Positions 46,059 to 56,199 are shown, counted from the first letter of the stretch. The stretch is 64,000 nt of DNA from Chromohalobacter israelensis (GCA_000761475.1 JQNW01000006.1:39287-103286), one strand, 5' to 3'. Numbers and translations are program-made. The notes: a model not told the origin generated them from the letters alone.

Positions 46059-46550
46059 TTAGGGGACGAGTCGACGCAAGTCCCGTCCTTGATGGGGCAC
46101 GGCCAGCGAGGCGGCCGTGTCACCATCGAGCAGCAGCTCGGGTGCGATTTCCGCCAGGGGCACCAGCACGAAACCGCGTTCCCGCATGGCAGGGTGCGGC
46201 AGGATCAAGCGCGGCGTCTGCCAGCGCAGTGTCGCATAGCACAGCAGGTCGAGATCCAGCGTGCGGGGCCCCCAGCGGCGTTTTCGAATCCGTCGGTGGC
46301 GTTGTTCGAGGGCCTGTAACTGGTCGAGCAGCGCCAAGGGTGACAGTCGCGTTTCCAGCCGGGCAACGGCATTGACGAAGTCGGGCTGATCCTGGGGACC
46401 CACCGGGGATGACGCATAGAGGGAGGAATGACATGCCAGCCGCGTCAGCGGCAGGGAGTCGAGTTCGTCCAGGGCGCGGGTGACGTGTGCGCGGGGAGAA
46501 TCCAGGTTGCTGCCCAGCCCGATATAGGCGGGCAGCGCGCGCTCACTCAT
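46059..46550 (-). CDS. folK: 2-amino-4-hydroxy-6-hydroxymethyldihydropteridine diphosphokinase
   Basis: Pyrophosphokinase of folate synthesis, supplying the substrate of FolP. Starting at the ATG that overlaps pcnB by 8 bases, the product is 163 residues. Motifs: YIGLGSNL at the start, RRIRKRRWGPRTLDLDLL (metal- and ATP-binding) and LPHPAMRERGFVLVPL. Translationally coupled to pcnB, as in Pseudomonas and E. coli. Confidence 0.97.
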   Translation of the reverse strand: MSERALPAYIGLGSNLDSPRAHVTRALDELDSLPLTRLACHSSLYASSPVGPQDQPDFVNAVARLETRLSPLALLDQLQALEQRHRRIRKRRWGPRTLDLDLLCYATLRWQTPRLILPHPAMRERGFVLVPLAEIAPELLLDGDTAASLAVPHQGRDLRRLVP

Positions 46551-47964
46551 CGCGGCCGTCGTTAGGCTGCCCGGCATTCGAGTTGCGACGCCGGCGGCGG
46601 CGCGGTCGGCGCTTGGGGCGGTCCGACGTTCCTGCGGGGTGGCCGCCCGTCTTGGCGATCAAGCGCGCCTGCTCGTGCTCGTCCCCATCCTGGAAGGCCG
46701 TCCACCAGTCGCCCAGGCCGGGCTCGATCTCGCCAGCGGTTTCGCGCAGCAGAAGGAAGTCGTACGCGGCACGAAAGCGCTTGTGCTCCAGGGTCTGGAA
46801 GGCCCGCTTGCCACGCCGCTTGGGCAGATGCTGTTGCAGGTCCCAGATCTCGCGCATCGGCAAGCTGAAGCGCTTGGGAATCGACGTATGCTGCAGCTGC
46901 CGCGATATGCTTTGCTGCGATGCGGTCTGCTGGGCGGGAATGGGGGGCATGCCCTCCGCCTCGAGACGTTCCGCGCGCAGGCGCATGCCGGGCCACAGCA
47001 TGGCACCGTACAGGAAGGCCGGCGTGACCGGCCGGTCTTCCTGGATGCGCCGGTCGGTGTTGATCAGCGCCTGTTCGATCAATGGCTGTGCCCAGTCGTA
47101 CTCCGCGAGGGTCTCGTCGGTCTCGGGGAAGAGCATGGCGAACAGCCCGTACTCGCGCAGCAGTTCGAACGTGCGCAGCGCATGCCCCGACAGGAAGAGC
47201 TTGAGGACTTCCTCGAACAGGCGCGCAGGGGGAATCTGCAACAGCAGCGGCGCGAGTTCGCCGATCGGGGCCTCGGTGCGCGGCTCGATGTCGAAGTCCA
47301 GCTTGGCGGCGAAGCGCACGGCCCGCAGCATGCGCACGGGGTCCTCGCGGTAACGCACCTCGGGGTCGCCGATCAGGCGCAGGGTTCGCTCGTCGATGTC
47401 GCTGACGCCGTTGGCCCAGTCGTGAATCGAGAAGTCGGCGATATTGTAATACAGCGCGTTGACCGTGAAGTCGCGACGCAGCGCGTCTTCTTCGATGGTG
47501 CCCCAGACATTGTCGCGCAGCAGCAGTCCATCGTCGGACTGCTGGGACAGTGTATCGTCGTGATCGTCGCCTGGTCGGCCGCGGAACGTCGTCACCTCGA
47601 TGATTTCGCGACCGAAGCGCACATGCACGATGCGGAAACGGCGCCCGATGATGCGCGAGTTGCGAAACAGGGTGCGAATTTCCTCCGGCGTGGCGTCGGT
47701 GGCGATGTCGAAGTCCTTGGGCACCTTGCCGAGCAGCGAATCGCGCACGCAGCCGCCGACCAGATAGGCTTCGTGCCCGGCGTTGTGCAGGCGGTACAGA
47801 ACCTTGAGAGCGTTCTCGCTGAACAGACGGCGAGACACGTTGTGCTGATCCCGTGGAATGACACGCAGGCTGGGCGTGACAGGGCCGGAGGCCTCTTGGG
47901 CGCCGAACAGGGTCTTCAAACGTTCACCGGGGCGTTGGAGAAAGCGGGTAAATCCTTTGAACAT
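46543..47964 (-). CDS. pcnB: Poly(A) polymerase I
   Basis: Adds poly(A) tails that mark RNAs for decay. The 473-residue product has the nucleotidyltransferase signature AYLVGGCVRDSLLGKVPKDFDIATDA, the RRDFTVNALYYN segment and the RNA-binding neck/body domains. The C-terminal tail is very Arg-rich (RRPRRRRRR), as in other PcnB proteins. It has its own sigma70 promoter just downstream of the CrcZ-like RNA terminator. Position next to cbrB/crcZ is the Pseudomonas order. Confidence 0.97.
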   Translation of the reverse strand: MFKGFTRFLQRPGERLKTLFGAQEASGPVTPSLRVIPRDQHNVSRRLFSENALKVLYRLHNAGHEAYLVGGCVRDSLLGKVPKDFDIATDATPEEIRTLFRNSRIIGRRFRIVHVRFGREIIEVTTFRGRPGDDHDDTLSQQSDDGLLLRDNVWGTIEEDALRRDFTVNALYYNIADFSIHDWANGVSDIDERTLRLIGDPEVRYREDPVRMLRAVRFAAKLDFDIEPRTEAPIGELAPLLLQIPPARLFEEVLKLFLSGHALRTFELLREYGLFAMLFPETDETLAEYDWAQPLIEQALINTDRRIQEDRPVTPAFLYGAMLWPGMRLRAERLEAEGMPPIPAQQTASQQSISRQLQHTSIPKRFSLPMREIWDLQQHLPKRRGKRAFQTLEHKRFRAAYDFLLLRETAGEIEPGLGDWWTAFQDGDEHEQARLIAKTGGHPAGTSDRPKRRPRRRRRRNSNAGQPNDGRDE

Positions 47965-47998
47965 GCGTCGTTAACGACTCGCGGAAAGCGAAAGGGCC

Positions 47999-48027
47999 AG
48001 TGTAAGCCGACACTCCTCGGCATGCAA
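47999..48027 (-). promoter_or_regulatory. Sigma70 promoter of pcnB
   Basis: On the minus strand TTGCAT and TACACT are separated by 17 bases, with the -10 ending 34 bases before the pcnB ATG. Confidence 0.65.
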
Positions 48028-48137
48028 AGCATGTCGCAGGATGGAACGCCAGCAGCGGGGTGGAAATGCCTTCAAGAGCATCCTGAAACGTCAGTACAGG
48101 GGGGCAAGGCATGCGTGAAACGACGTGCGTTACAAGT

Positions 48138-48635
48138 AGAAAGGGGAGACCTGATCGGCCTCCCCCCAAGGATGCTATGCAACGTCCTTGCTGCTGTTTC
48201 TTCTTCGTGATGGCGCATCGCCTTGAATACGCACCACAGTCACCAATGGAATCCGGCAGGTAAGCGGTCTTCTTGTTGTTAGGGATCTACCCGCGTGGTG
48301 ACCACCTCGTATTCAAAACAATAATCCAACCACGACGGCATGGCTTTCCCCCGACGTCTTGTTGTTGTTGTCGGGTGGCGCCGGGCGAGTGCGTTGTTCT
48401 TGTTGAGCCTCGCTCGGCGCGTCGCGTCCTGGTTCGGTTCCGGATCCCGACCGTTGTTGTGCTTGTTGGCGGTCGGCTCGCGTTGCGTCTCGTTTGTTGT
48501 TGTTGGCGATTCGCTCGCGATGTTCCAGTCCGGCGATCTTGTTGTTGTTGTGCTCGAGGCCGGGCTGAGCACCCGTGGCGTACGTTGTTGTCGTTGTTCG
48601 TGCGCCCTGGGCGTCCGGTAGTTGTTTTTCTTGAC
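48138..48635 (-). ncRNA. crcZ: CrcZ-like regulatory RNA with nine CA-motif tracts (candidate Hfq/Crc decoy)
   Basis: A protein-free interval between cbrB and pcnB, the same place as crcZ in Pseudomonas. On the minus strand it follows a sigma54 promoter; the predicted 5' end is near 48634-48636 and the 3' end is the hairpin at 48143-48165, about 500 nt. It carries nine A-rich tracts of the AAnAAnAA type (about 48621-48631, 48583-48599, 48537-48551, 48491-48506, 48451-48469, 48391-48407, 48355-48372, 48266-48281, 48186-48208). Several lie in hairpin loops: stems 48350-48355/48370-48375, 48378-48389/48409-48420, 48447-48453/48470-48476 and 48577-48583/48600-48606. In Pseudomonas such motifs bind Hfq (with Crc), relieving repression of catabolic mRNAs. 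The assignment is by position, promoter and motif, not by overall sequence identity. Reading frames here are low-complexity and not coding. Confidence 0.78.
48143..48165 (-). terminator. Terminator of the CrcZ-like RNA
   Basis: On the minus strand GGGGAGGCC pairs with GGTCTCCCC (one G-U) around a GATCA loop, followed by TTTCT. The U-run is short. It is the first plausible terminator after the sigma54 promoter. Confidence 0.6.
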
Positions 48636-48644
48636 CTGTTATAT

Positions 48645-48660
48645 TGCAGTGGCTGTGCCA
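48645..48660 (-). promoter_or_regulatory. Sigma54 (RpoN) promoter of the CrcZ-like RNA
   Basis: On the minus strand TGGCAC-N6-TGCA places GG and GC exactly 10 bases apart, the strict -24/-12 spacing of sigma54. It faces away from the sigma54 activator gene cbrB, which lies upstream on the same strand. Confidence 0.88.
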
Positions 48661-48680
48661 CTATGAATTTTTTATTTTTA

Positions 48681-48693
48681 AATCAATGTGTTG
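48681..48693 (+). promoter_or_regulatory. IHF-binding site
   Basis: AATCAA-TGTG-TTG matches WATCAA-N4-TTR exactly and adjoins an A/T-rich run (48666-48682). It lies between the sigma54 promoter and the candidate enhancer, where DNA bending is needed. Confidence 0.72.
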
Positions 48694-48734
48694 CGGTTGT
48701 CGCTTAAAGTTCCTGGCGTGTCGTGGCTGCGAGG

Positions 48735-48785
48735 TGTTACCGACTTTGCCGCATAACGGGGCATTTCTTGTGTGGGATGGTAACA
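48735..48785. promoter_or_regulatory. Candidate CbrB enhancer (UAS)
   Basis: TGTTAC at 48735-48740 and GTAACA at 48780-48785 are exact inverse complements; an imperfect partner ATAACG is at 48753-48758, and CTTGT-N11-ACAAG overlaps the second hexamer. As I recall it, the Pseudomonas CbrB site is built from TGTTAC and GTAACA half-sites. Distance to the -24 element is about 75-125 bases, suitable for an enhancer. Confidence 0.55.
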
Positions 48786-48916
48786 AGTGGTGCACCGATC
48801 CCCCTCGCGATGGCGCCTAGGGTCTCTAAAAAGACGGCGAGATGCGCTTAGACCATAGTCGTGACTGGTGTAAAAAGTCGGCGAGGGAGAGCTTGTCGCG
48901 GGGGCGTGTGATGCCG

Positions 48917-50281
<1,365 letters not shown>

Positions 50282-50498
50282 GGGCCTCGTCGTCATGTGG
50301 ATGCTCATGCAGTCGGCGGCCGGCGGCGCGGCAGTCGCGAATATCCTGACGTGAGCCAGCTGGCCGGATCAAGCGGAGCCTCCTGCGACCATGGCATGAC
50401 GCCGGCCCGTCGTCCGCCTTTCAAGCTACGGACTGTGCGGCGCTACGGCAATCCGACCTAAGTGTCGTGCGCGGCATCCGTCAGGCGCGGCGACGAGG

Positions 50499-51374
50499 TC
50501 AGTGCGTTCGGTGCGTGGCGGTGCCCAGAGCATCGGGTCGCCAGGCAACGGTGGCCGCTGCCAGTTGATCGGTCACCGGGGCGTCGGCCAGTGTCGCGTC
50601 CGGCGACTGCCCGAGGCAGTGCAGCGCACGATGCAAGAGACGGCGCACCGCAACATCGTCGGTGGGCAGCGCGGGCGCGAGATTCTGCTTGGAGAGCTTC
50701 TGGCCGTCGTCGCCGACGATCAAGGGCAGGTGCAGGTAGCGCGGTAGAGGAAGCCCCAGCGCGACTTGCAGCTGGCGCTGCCATGGCGTGTTGTCGAGCA
50801 GGTCGGTGCCGCGTACCACATCCGTGACGCCCTGCTCGGCATCATCGACGACGACGGCAAGCTGATAGGCCCAGAGGTCGTCCTTGCGCTTGAGCACGAC
50901 ATCGCCCAAGGCCGCGGGGTCGAAACATTGCGCGCCCAGCCGTCGGTCCTGCCAGCGTACGGGGCGCTGGCCGAGATCGCTGCGCAGACGCCACGCCAGA
51001 GGACGGTCGGGCCGCAAGGGGCCTTGCCGACACCACCCGGGGTAGATGGCATGCGCGCGCCACTCCTTGCGCGAGCAACTGCAGGAATAGGCCAGCCCCT
51101 GGTCGACGAGACGCTCGAGCGCGGCCTGGTAGGCAGGATGGCGCGCATGCTGATAGTGCACCTCGCCGTCCCAGTGCAGACCGAAGGCCTCCAGCTGGTG
51201 GAGAATGGTGTCGGCGGCACCCTCGGGGCAGCGCGGCGGGTCGATGTCTTCGATGCGTACCAGCCATTGCCCGCCCGCCCGACGGGCATCGAGAAAGCTG
51301 GCCAGCGCGGCGATCAGCGAGCCGAAATGCAAGGGACCGGAGGGGGTCGGGGCGAAGCGGCCGATGTAGGACAT
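50499..51374 (-). CDS. gluQ: Glutamyl-Q tRNA(Asp) synthetase
   Basis: Truncated glutamyl-tRNA synthetase paralogue that attaches Glu to queuosine in tRNA-Asp. Starting at the ATG giving MSYIGRFAPTPSGPLHFGS, the product is 291 residues; it lacks the anticodon-binding domain. HIGH-like HFGS, KMSKS-like KLSKQ, and the zinc ligands CSCSRKEW and YPGWC are visible. It is downstream of dksA, the standard dksA-gluQ pair. Confidence 0.96.
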   Translation of the reverse strand: MSYIGRFAPTPSGPLHFGSLIAALASFLDARRAGGQWLVRIEDIDPPRCPEGAADTILHQLEAFGLHWDGEVHYQHARHPAYQAALERLVDQGLAYSCSCSRKEWRAHAIYPGWCRQGPLRPDRPLAWRLRSDLGQRPVRWQDRRLGAQCFDPAALGDVVLKRKDDLWAYQLAVVVDDAEQGVTDVVRGTDLLDNTPWQRQLQVALGLPLPRYLHLPLIVGDDGQKLSKQNLAPALPTDDVAVRRLLHRALHCLGQSPDATLADAPVTDQLAAATVAWRPDALGTATHRTH

Positions 51375-51400
51375 ACTGCTGGGCACCCGCACAATGGCAA

Positions 51401-51422
51401 ACGGGCACCCGAGGGTGCCCGT
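51401..51422 (-). terminator. Hairpin between dksA and gluQ
   Basis: A perfect 10-bp stem (ACGGGCACCC and complement, 2-base loop), then TTTG on the minus strand. Likely a partial terminator after dksA. Confidence 0.6.
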
Positions 51423-51446
51423 CGTGTGGCGTTCGGAGTCGGCGTG

Positions 51447-51884
51447 TCAGCCGCCGAGTTGCTTTTCCTTGAGCTCCGCCAGCGTCTTGCAGTCGACACA
51501 CAAGGTGGCGGTGGGGCGAGCCTCGAGACGGCGGATGCCGATCTCGACGCCGCAGGCTTCGCAGAAGCCGTAGTCGTCCTCGTCGATCTTTTCGATGGTT
51601 TCGTTGATTTTCTTGAGGAGCTTGCGCTCGCGGTCACGGGTGCGCAACTCCAGGCTGAAGCCTTCTTCCTGCGTGGCACGGTCGGCGGGATCGGCGAAGT
51701 TGTTCGCCTCTTCCTGCAGATGGCGCACCGTGCGGTCCACCTCTTCCATGAGCTCCTGTTTCCAGATGAGCAGGATTTGGCGGAAGTGCTCGAGCTGCTG
51801 CTCGTTCATGTACTCTTCACCCGGCGCCGGCTCGTACGGGGTGAATTTTTTTGGCGCTTCCGTTTTGATTTCCGCTACTGGCAT
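51447..51884 (-). CDS. dksA: RNA polymerase-binding transcription factor DksA
   Basis: Acts with ppGpp at rRNA and amino-acid promoters. The 145-residue product has the coiled coil with the acidic tip (DPADRATQEE, the DxxDxA motif) and the four-Cys zinc finger (CEACGVEIGIRR and LCVDC). It probably regulates the GC-discriminator rRNA promoter found at 61.9 kb. First gene of the dksA-gluQ pair. Confidence 0.98.
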   Translation of the reverse strand: MPVAEIKTEAPKKFTPYEPAPGEEYMNEQQLEHFRQILLIWKQELMEEVDRTVRHLQEEANNFADPADRATQEEGFSLELRTRDRERKLLKKINETIEKIDEDDYGFCEACGVEIGIRRLEARPTATLCVDCKTLAELKEKQLGG

Positions 51885-51962
51885 GGGACTGCCTCATTAC
51901 GCAAGTGACTTGGGCCGATGCCTGGCCAGGGTAGGACTTGGGCGCCCGCCCGAAGCCTTGCT

Positions 51963-51991
51963 TATTTAGCGGAAAAATTCGGGCTTTGCAA
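51963..51991 (-). promoter_or_regulatory. Candidate sigma70 promoter of dksA
   Basis: On the minus strand TTGCAA and TAAATA are separated by 17 bases, about 80 bases upstream of the dksA start. Confidence 0.5.
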
Positions 51992-52165
51992 CCACCGAGG
52001 GAGGAAAATCGTTCCCTCGCGATATCGCCGGGAGCCGACGAGTGCGCGTATCACGCCGGGTCGAGGCTTCCTTGCTAGAATGTGACGTTTTGTCCCGCCG
52101 TGTATGCCGCCCGGCAGACACCGCGCCAGCGCGAGGTGCGGGAATCAGGACGACGAGGAAGAAGC

Positions 52166-52927
52166 ATGCAATACACGGAGCTGGTGCCCGGGACCTTGAT
52201 CCGCCGTTACAAGCGTTTTCTGGCCGATGTGGCGTTGGCGTCGGGCGATGTGGTGGTGGCGCATTGCCCGAACACCGGCTCGATGCGAGCGGTCGACGTG
52301 CCCGGGTGCCGGGTCTGGCTGTCACCGAGTCGCAACCCGGCGCGCAAGCTGGCCTGGACCTGGGAGCTGATCGAGCTGCCCATGCCGGATGCCCCGCCCG
52401 CGCTGGTTTCCGTGCATACCGGGCGTGCCAATGCGCTGGTGGCCCAGGCATTGCAGGAGGCACGCATTCCCGAGCTGGCGGGTTACGACACGCACAAGCG
52501 CGAGGTTCGCGTCGCCGACGCCCGCCTGGACTTTCGGCTCTCGACCGCGCACGCAGCCGCCTATGTCGAGGTCAAGCAGGTCACCCTGCGCGAGCATGAC
52601 GGCCATGGCTACTTTCCGGACTCGGTGAGCGAGCGCGGCCGCCGCCATCTGGAGGCCCTGGCGGCCCGCGTGGCGGAGGGCGATCGCGCGGTGCTGCTGT
52701 TTTGCGTGGCACACACCGGAATCGACGCCGTGGCCCCGGCCGCGCATCTCGACCCGGCCTATGCCGGGACGCTGCGGCGCGTCGCGGCGCAAGGGGTCGA
52801 GGTACTGGCCTATGGCATGAGCGCGACCTGGGCCCATGACGGCGTGCCCGGCGACATTGCGCTGACGCGCGCGTTGCCGGTGTCGCTCGAGCGCCGACTG
52901 GCGAGCGCGACACCGCTCAGCGATTGA
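52166..52927 (+). CDS. sfsA: SfsA family DNA-binding/sugar-fermentation stimulation protein
   Basis: Named for stimulation of maltose genes in E. coli; the fold is nuclease-like and DNA binding has been reported. The ATG with GAGGAAG upstream gives 253 residues. Motifs: RRYKRFLADV, HCPNTGSM near the start, VEVKQVTL and FPDSVSERGRRHL. Divergent from dksA; its 3' end overlaps the convergent metW by 11 bases. Confidence 0.95.
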   Translation: MQYTELVPGTLIRRYKRFLADVALASGDVVVAHCPNTGSMRAVDVPGCRVWLSPSRNPARKLAWTWELIELPMPDAPPALVSVHTGRANALVAQALQEARIPELAGYDTHKREVRVADARLDFRLSTAHAAAYVEVKQVTLREHDGHGYFPDSVSERGRRHLEALAARVAEGDRAVLLFCVAHTGIDAVAPAAHLDPAYAGTLRRVAAQGVEVLAYGMSATWAHDGVPGDIALTRALPVSLERRLASATPLSD

Positions 52928-53528
52928 CGCTCCGTGACGCGCGGCCGATCCGGAAGATCGCGGTTTCGCCGAACAGGTTGGGCCACAGCCGCGACGTCCA
53001 GTGCGATTCGTGATCGCCATTGCCGACGCGCTGATCGACCAGGGTCAGGCCCTTGTCCCGGCACAACTGACCGAAGTCGCGAAACGTCGACAGGTGGATG
53101 TTGGGGGTGTCGTACCAGGCGTGCGGCAGCGACTTGGAGACCGGCATGCGACCCTGAAAGCCCAGATAGAGGCGATGCCGCCAGTAAGCGAAATTGGGGA
53201 AGGCGATGATGCACTCGCGTCCTACCCGCAACATTTCGTCGAGGGTGAGGTCGGGGCGCTGCAAGGCCTGCAGTGCCTGGGTCATGATCACCAGGTCGTA
53301 GGCATCGTCGTCGACATTGCTCAGCCCGTCGTCGATATCCTGTTCGATGACGTTCACCCCCCGCTCGATGCAGCCGGTAATGCCCTCGGGGTCGATCTCC
53401 AGGCCGTAGCCGATGACCTGCTTGTCGCGCGCCAGCGCGGCGAGCAGTGTGCCGTCGCCGCAGCCCAGGTCGAGCACGCGCGCGCCTTGCGGTACCCAGT
53501 CGTGAATCAATTTGAGATCAGCGCGCAT
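52917..53528 (-). CDS. metW: MetW methionine biosynthesis protein
   Basis: A methyltransferase-fold protein that accompanies MetX and is required for its full activity in several bacteria. The 203-residue product has the SAM-binding loop VLDLGCGDGTLL and the MetW-specific PNFAYWRHRLYLGFQGRMP segment. It starts one base inside metX (TGATG), so the two are coupled. Confidence 0.95.
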   Translation of the reverse strand: MRADLKLIHDWVPQGARVLDLGCGDGTLLAALARDKQVIGYGLEIDPEGITGCIERGVNVIEQDIDDGLSNVDDDAYDLVIMTQALQALQRPDLTLDEMLRVGRECIIAFPNFAYWRHRLYLGFQGRMPVSKSLPHAWYDTPNIHLSTFRDFGQLCRDKGLTLVDQRVGNGDHESHWTSRLWPNLFGETAIFRIGRASRSVNR

Positions 53529-54688
53529 CAGGCAGTCTCCTCGAGCATCAAGTCACGTGCGACACGCCGCATGAAGCCCCCGAAGACCGCTTCGTAGCGT
53601 GGGTGCGGGAGCAGAAAGGCATCATGCCCATGGGGGGAGTCGATGCTGGCATAGCTGACCGCCTTGTCGGCGCGCATCAAGGCTTCCACCAGCTCGCGAG
53701 AGCGGGGCGGCGCGAAACGCCAATCGGTGGTGAAGCTGATCACCAGGAACGGACACTGGGCGGGTGCCAGCGCCGCGGCGAGGTCGCCACCGTGAGCGGC
53801 GGCCGGGTCGAAATAATCCAGTGCCTTGGTCATCAGCAGATAGGTGTTGGCATCGAAACTGGTGGAGAACGTATCGCCTTGATGGCGCAGGTACGATTCC
53901 ACCTGGAACTCCACGTCGTAACCGAAGTTGAGCTGATCCGTGCGCAGGTCGCGACCGAACTTGGCGCCCATGGAATGCTCGGACAGGTAGGTGATATGGC
54001 CGATCATGCGCGCCAGCTTGAGGCCGCGCTTGGGCACCGTGCCATGCTCGGTGTACCAGCCGTCATGAAAGTCGGGGTCGGAGCGGATCGCCTGGCGGGC
54101 CACCTCGTTGAAGGCGATGTTCTGTGCCGACAGACGCGGCGTGGCGGCGATGACCACGGCATTGGCGATACGCTCCGGGTAGGCCATCGTCCATTGCAGT
54201 ACCTGCATGCCCCCCAGGCTGCCGCCCACCACGGCAGCGAAACGCTCGATGCCCAGGCGATCGGCCAGGCGTGCCTGGCTATGCACCCAGTCGCTGACCG
54301 TCATGACGGGGAACTCCGGCCCCCAGGCGCGCCGTGTCTCGGGATTGGTGGCGCAGGGACCGGTGCTGCCATGACAGCCGCCGAGGTTGTTGAGCGACAC
54401 GACGAAGAAGCGGTTGGTGTCGATCGCCTTGCCGGGGCCGATGTAGGCATCCCACCAGCCGGGCTTGCGATCCTCCATGGAATGGAAGCCTGCCGCGTGG
54501 TGATGACCGGAAAGGGCATGGCAGATCAAGACCGCGTTGTTGCGTTCGGCATTGAGCTGGCCATACGTCTCGTAGACCAGGGTGTAGTCGTCCAGCGTCT
54601 TGCCGCCGGCCAGCGCCAGCGGCGTATCGAAGTGCGCCGTTTGTGGCGTGACCAGACCGACCGAGTCGGGAGGTAGCGTATCGGGCAT
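53528..54688 (-). CDS. metX: Homoserine O-acyltransferase MetX
   Basis: Activates homoserine for methionine synthesis. The 386-residue alpha/beta hydrolase starts at the ATG giving [11 protein letters not shown]. The nucleophile elbow is GGSLGG; Asp and the His of DSPHGHDAF complete the triad. Annotated acetyltransferase in many genomes, but Pseudomonas-type enzymes prefer succinyl-CoA, so the acyl donor is uncertain. Paired with metW. Confidence 0.96.
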   Translation of the reverse strand: MPDTLPPDSVGLVTPQTAHFDTPLALAGGKTLDDYTLVYETYGQLNAERNNAVLICHALSGHHHAAGFHSMEDRKPGWWDAYIGPGKAIDTNRFFVVSLNNLGGCHGSTGPCATNPETRRAWGPEFPVMTVSDWVHSQARLADRLGIERFAAVVGGSLGGMQVLQWTMAYPERIANAVVIAATPRLSAQNIAFNEVARQAIRSDPDFHDGWYTEHGTVPKRGLKLARMIGHITYLSEHSMGAKFGRDLRTDQLNFGYDVEFQVESYLRHQGDTFSTSFDANTYLLMTKALDYFDPAAAHGGDLAAALAPAQCPFLVISFTTDWRFAPPRSRELVEALMRADKAVSYASIDSPHGHDAFLLPHPRYEAVFGGFMRRVARDLMLEETA

Positions 54689-54746
54689 CGTGTGTGTCAG
54701 TTTCCGTGTCCAGCTTGAGGCGCGCCAGGGCGCCATTGGCGAATGT

Positions 54747-55337
54747 TCAGAAGCCCACCAGCATGCCGGGCAGTCCCGCGGCACGGGCCAGTGCACCGAC
54801 GATGAGACTGTCGAACAGACTGATGGCGATGAACACCACGATGGGCGACAAGTCGATCATGCCGAGTGGTGGAATGACCTTGCGCACCGGCGCCATGATC
54901 GGCTCGACCAGCTGGTGGACGAGAATGGCACCGGGGTGGTTGGCCTGCGGCGCGACCCAGCTGAGAATGATCATGATGATCAAGGCGAAGAAGTAGATAT
55001 CCAGGATCGCGCTCAATACGCCGGCCAGGGCTGCCACCAGAACGCCCTGCAGCGGCGGCATGGTGATTCCGGCGAACTTGAGCAGCAGAAAAATGGTGAT
55101 GCCCTTGAGCAGCAGGCCGGCGACCAGCGTGGCGGGATCGAAACGCCCGCGTGGACGAAAGATGCGCTGCAGCGGTGCGACGACCGGACGAGTGGCCTTG
55201 ATCACGGCCTGGCTGACGGGATTGTAGTAGTCGGCGCGGGAAAACTGCAGCAAGAAGCGCAGCATCAGCACGAACAGATACACATTGACTAGCGTGTTGA
55301 CCAGCATCAAGCCGGCGCTTCCCATTTGGCTGCCCAT
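54747..55337 (-). CDS. YggT family membrane protein
   Basis: A 196-residue inner-membrane protein with two YggT repeats, each with a pair of helices and an [18 protein letters not shown] or [26 protein letters not shown] loop. The ATG is preceded by GGAGGAG. Relatives affect cation balance or shape in other bacteria, but the function is not settled. It follows proC, the standard yggS-proC-yggT order. Confidence 0.93.
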   Translation of the reverse strand: MGSQMGSAGLMLVNTLVNVYLFVLMLRFLLQFSRADYYNPVSQAVIKATRPVVAPLQRIFRPRGRFDPATLVAGLLLKGITIFLLLKFAGITMPPLQGVLVAALAGVLSAILDIYFFALIIMIILSWVAPQANHPGAILVHQLVEPIMAPVRKVIPPLGMIDLSPIVVFIAISLFDSLIVGALARAAGLPGMLVGF

Positions 55338-55374
55338 GGGGCTCCTCCATGTCGAATGGGTGATAAGAGTAGTG

Positions 55375-56199
55375 TCAGTCGCGGCTCAGTTCGTCGGACA
55401 GCTCCCGGGCGCGGGTGGCGCAGGCCTGCGTCGCGTTCTCGAAGAGGCGGCGCAGGCCGTCGTCCTCGAAACTGGCGATGGCACGCTCGGTGGTGCCATT
55501 GGGCGAGGTGACGCGGCGGCGCAACTCGGCCGGCTCGAACTCGCTTTCGCGAGCCATGCTCGCCGCGCCGAAGGCGGTCTGCAAGGCCAGGCGGCGAGCG
55601 CTGTCGGCGGGGAGGCCGAGTTTCTTGCCGGCATCCTCGAGCGCTTCCATGATCAGGAAGAAGTAGGCCGGGCCGCTTCCCGACACGGCGGTGACGGCCT
55701 CGAGCAGCGTTTCATCGGCGACCCATTCCACCAGACCCACGGCTTCCAGCAGGGTGGTGGCCAGTTGCTTCTGCGATTCGCTGACCCGCGCGTTGGCGAA
55801 CAAGCCTGCCGCACCCTGGCCGACGAGACTGGGGGTGTTGGGCATGCAGCGAATCACGGCGAGCTCGCCGCCGAGCCAGCTCTCCAGCGTCGCGGCGTTC
55901 AAGCCGGCGGCCACGGAGACGATCAGGGGTCGCTGCGCCTGCACCGTGTCGCGAAGCTCGTGGCACACCTCACGCATGATCTGCGGTTTGACGGCGAGCA
56001 CCACGACATCGGCACCGTCCACGGCGGCGAGATTGTCGGTGGTGGTACGGATGCCATGGCGCTCGGCAAGTGCGGCGAGCGCCTGGGGATCCCGCCCGGT
56101 GGCGGTGATGGCCTCGGCGGGATAACCGCCCTCGACCATGCCTCCGAAGATGGCGCTCGCCATGTTGCCGGCACCGATGAATGTGACTTGGCTGGTCAT
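55375..56199 (-). CDS. proC: Pyrroline-5-carboxylate reductase
   Basis: Last step of proline synthesis. The ATG with AGGAG gives 274 residues. N-terminal Rossmann loop FIGAGNMA, the AVKPQ segment, RCMPNTPSLVGQG, and the C-terminal dimer helix with SGSGPAYFF and VTSPNGTTERAI are all present. Proline can be an osmolyte in halophiles. Confidence 0.97.
   Translation of the reverse strand: MTSQVTFIGAGNMASAIFGGMVEGGYPAEAITATGRDPQALAALAERHGIRTTTDNLAAVDGADVVVLAVKPQIMREVCHELRDTVQAQRPLIVSVAAGLNAATLESWLGGELAVIRCMPNTPSLVGQGAAGLFANARVSESQKQLATTLLEAVGLVEWVADETLLEAVTAVSGSGPAYFFLIMEALEDAGKKLGLPADSARRLALQTAFGAASMARESEFEPAELRRRVTSPNGTTERAIASFEDDGLRRLFENATQACATRARELSDELSRD

Noticed and set aside
48350..48606. 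GTT/AAC tracts considered as a CRISPR array or microsatellite
   Set aside because: The repeats are short and unevenly spaced, with unrelated sequence of variable length between them and no common repeat of 23-37 bases. The pattern fits CA motifs in RNA.
48273..48707. Open frames of 97-144 codons on both strands in the cbrB-pcnB gap
   Set aside because: They are low-complexity (Val-, Arg-, Asn- or Thr-rich) because of the repeated GTT/AAC tracts, have no good ribosome site, and overlap the promoter and hairpins of the regulatory RNA.
50309..50498. Remnant of cbrA between gluQ and cbrB
   Set aside because: The segment is too short and shows no kinase motif (H, N or G box) in any frame.
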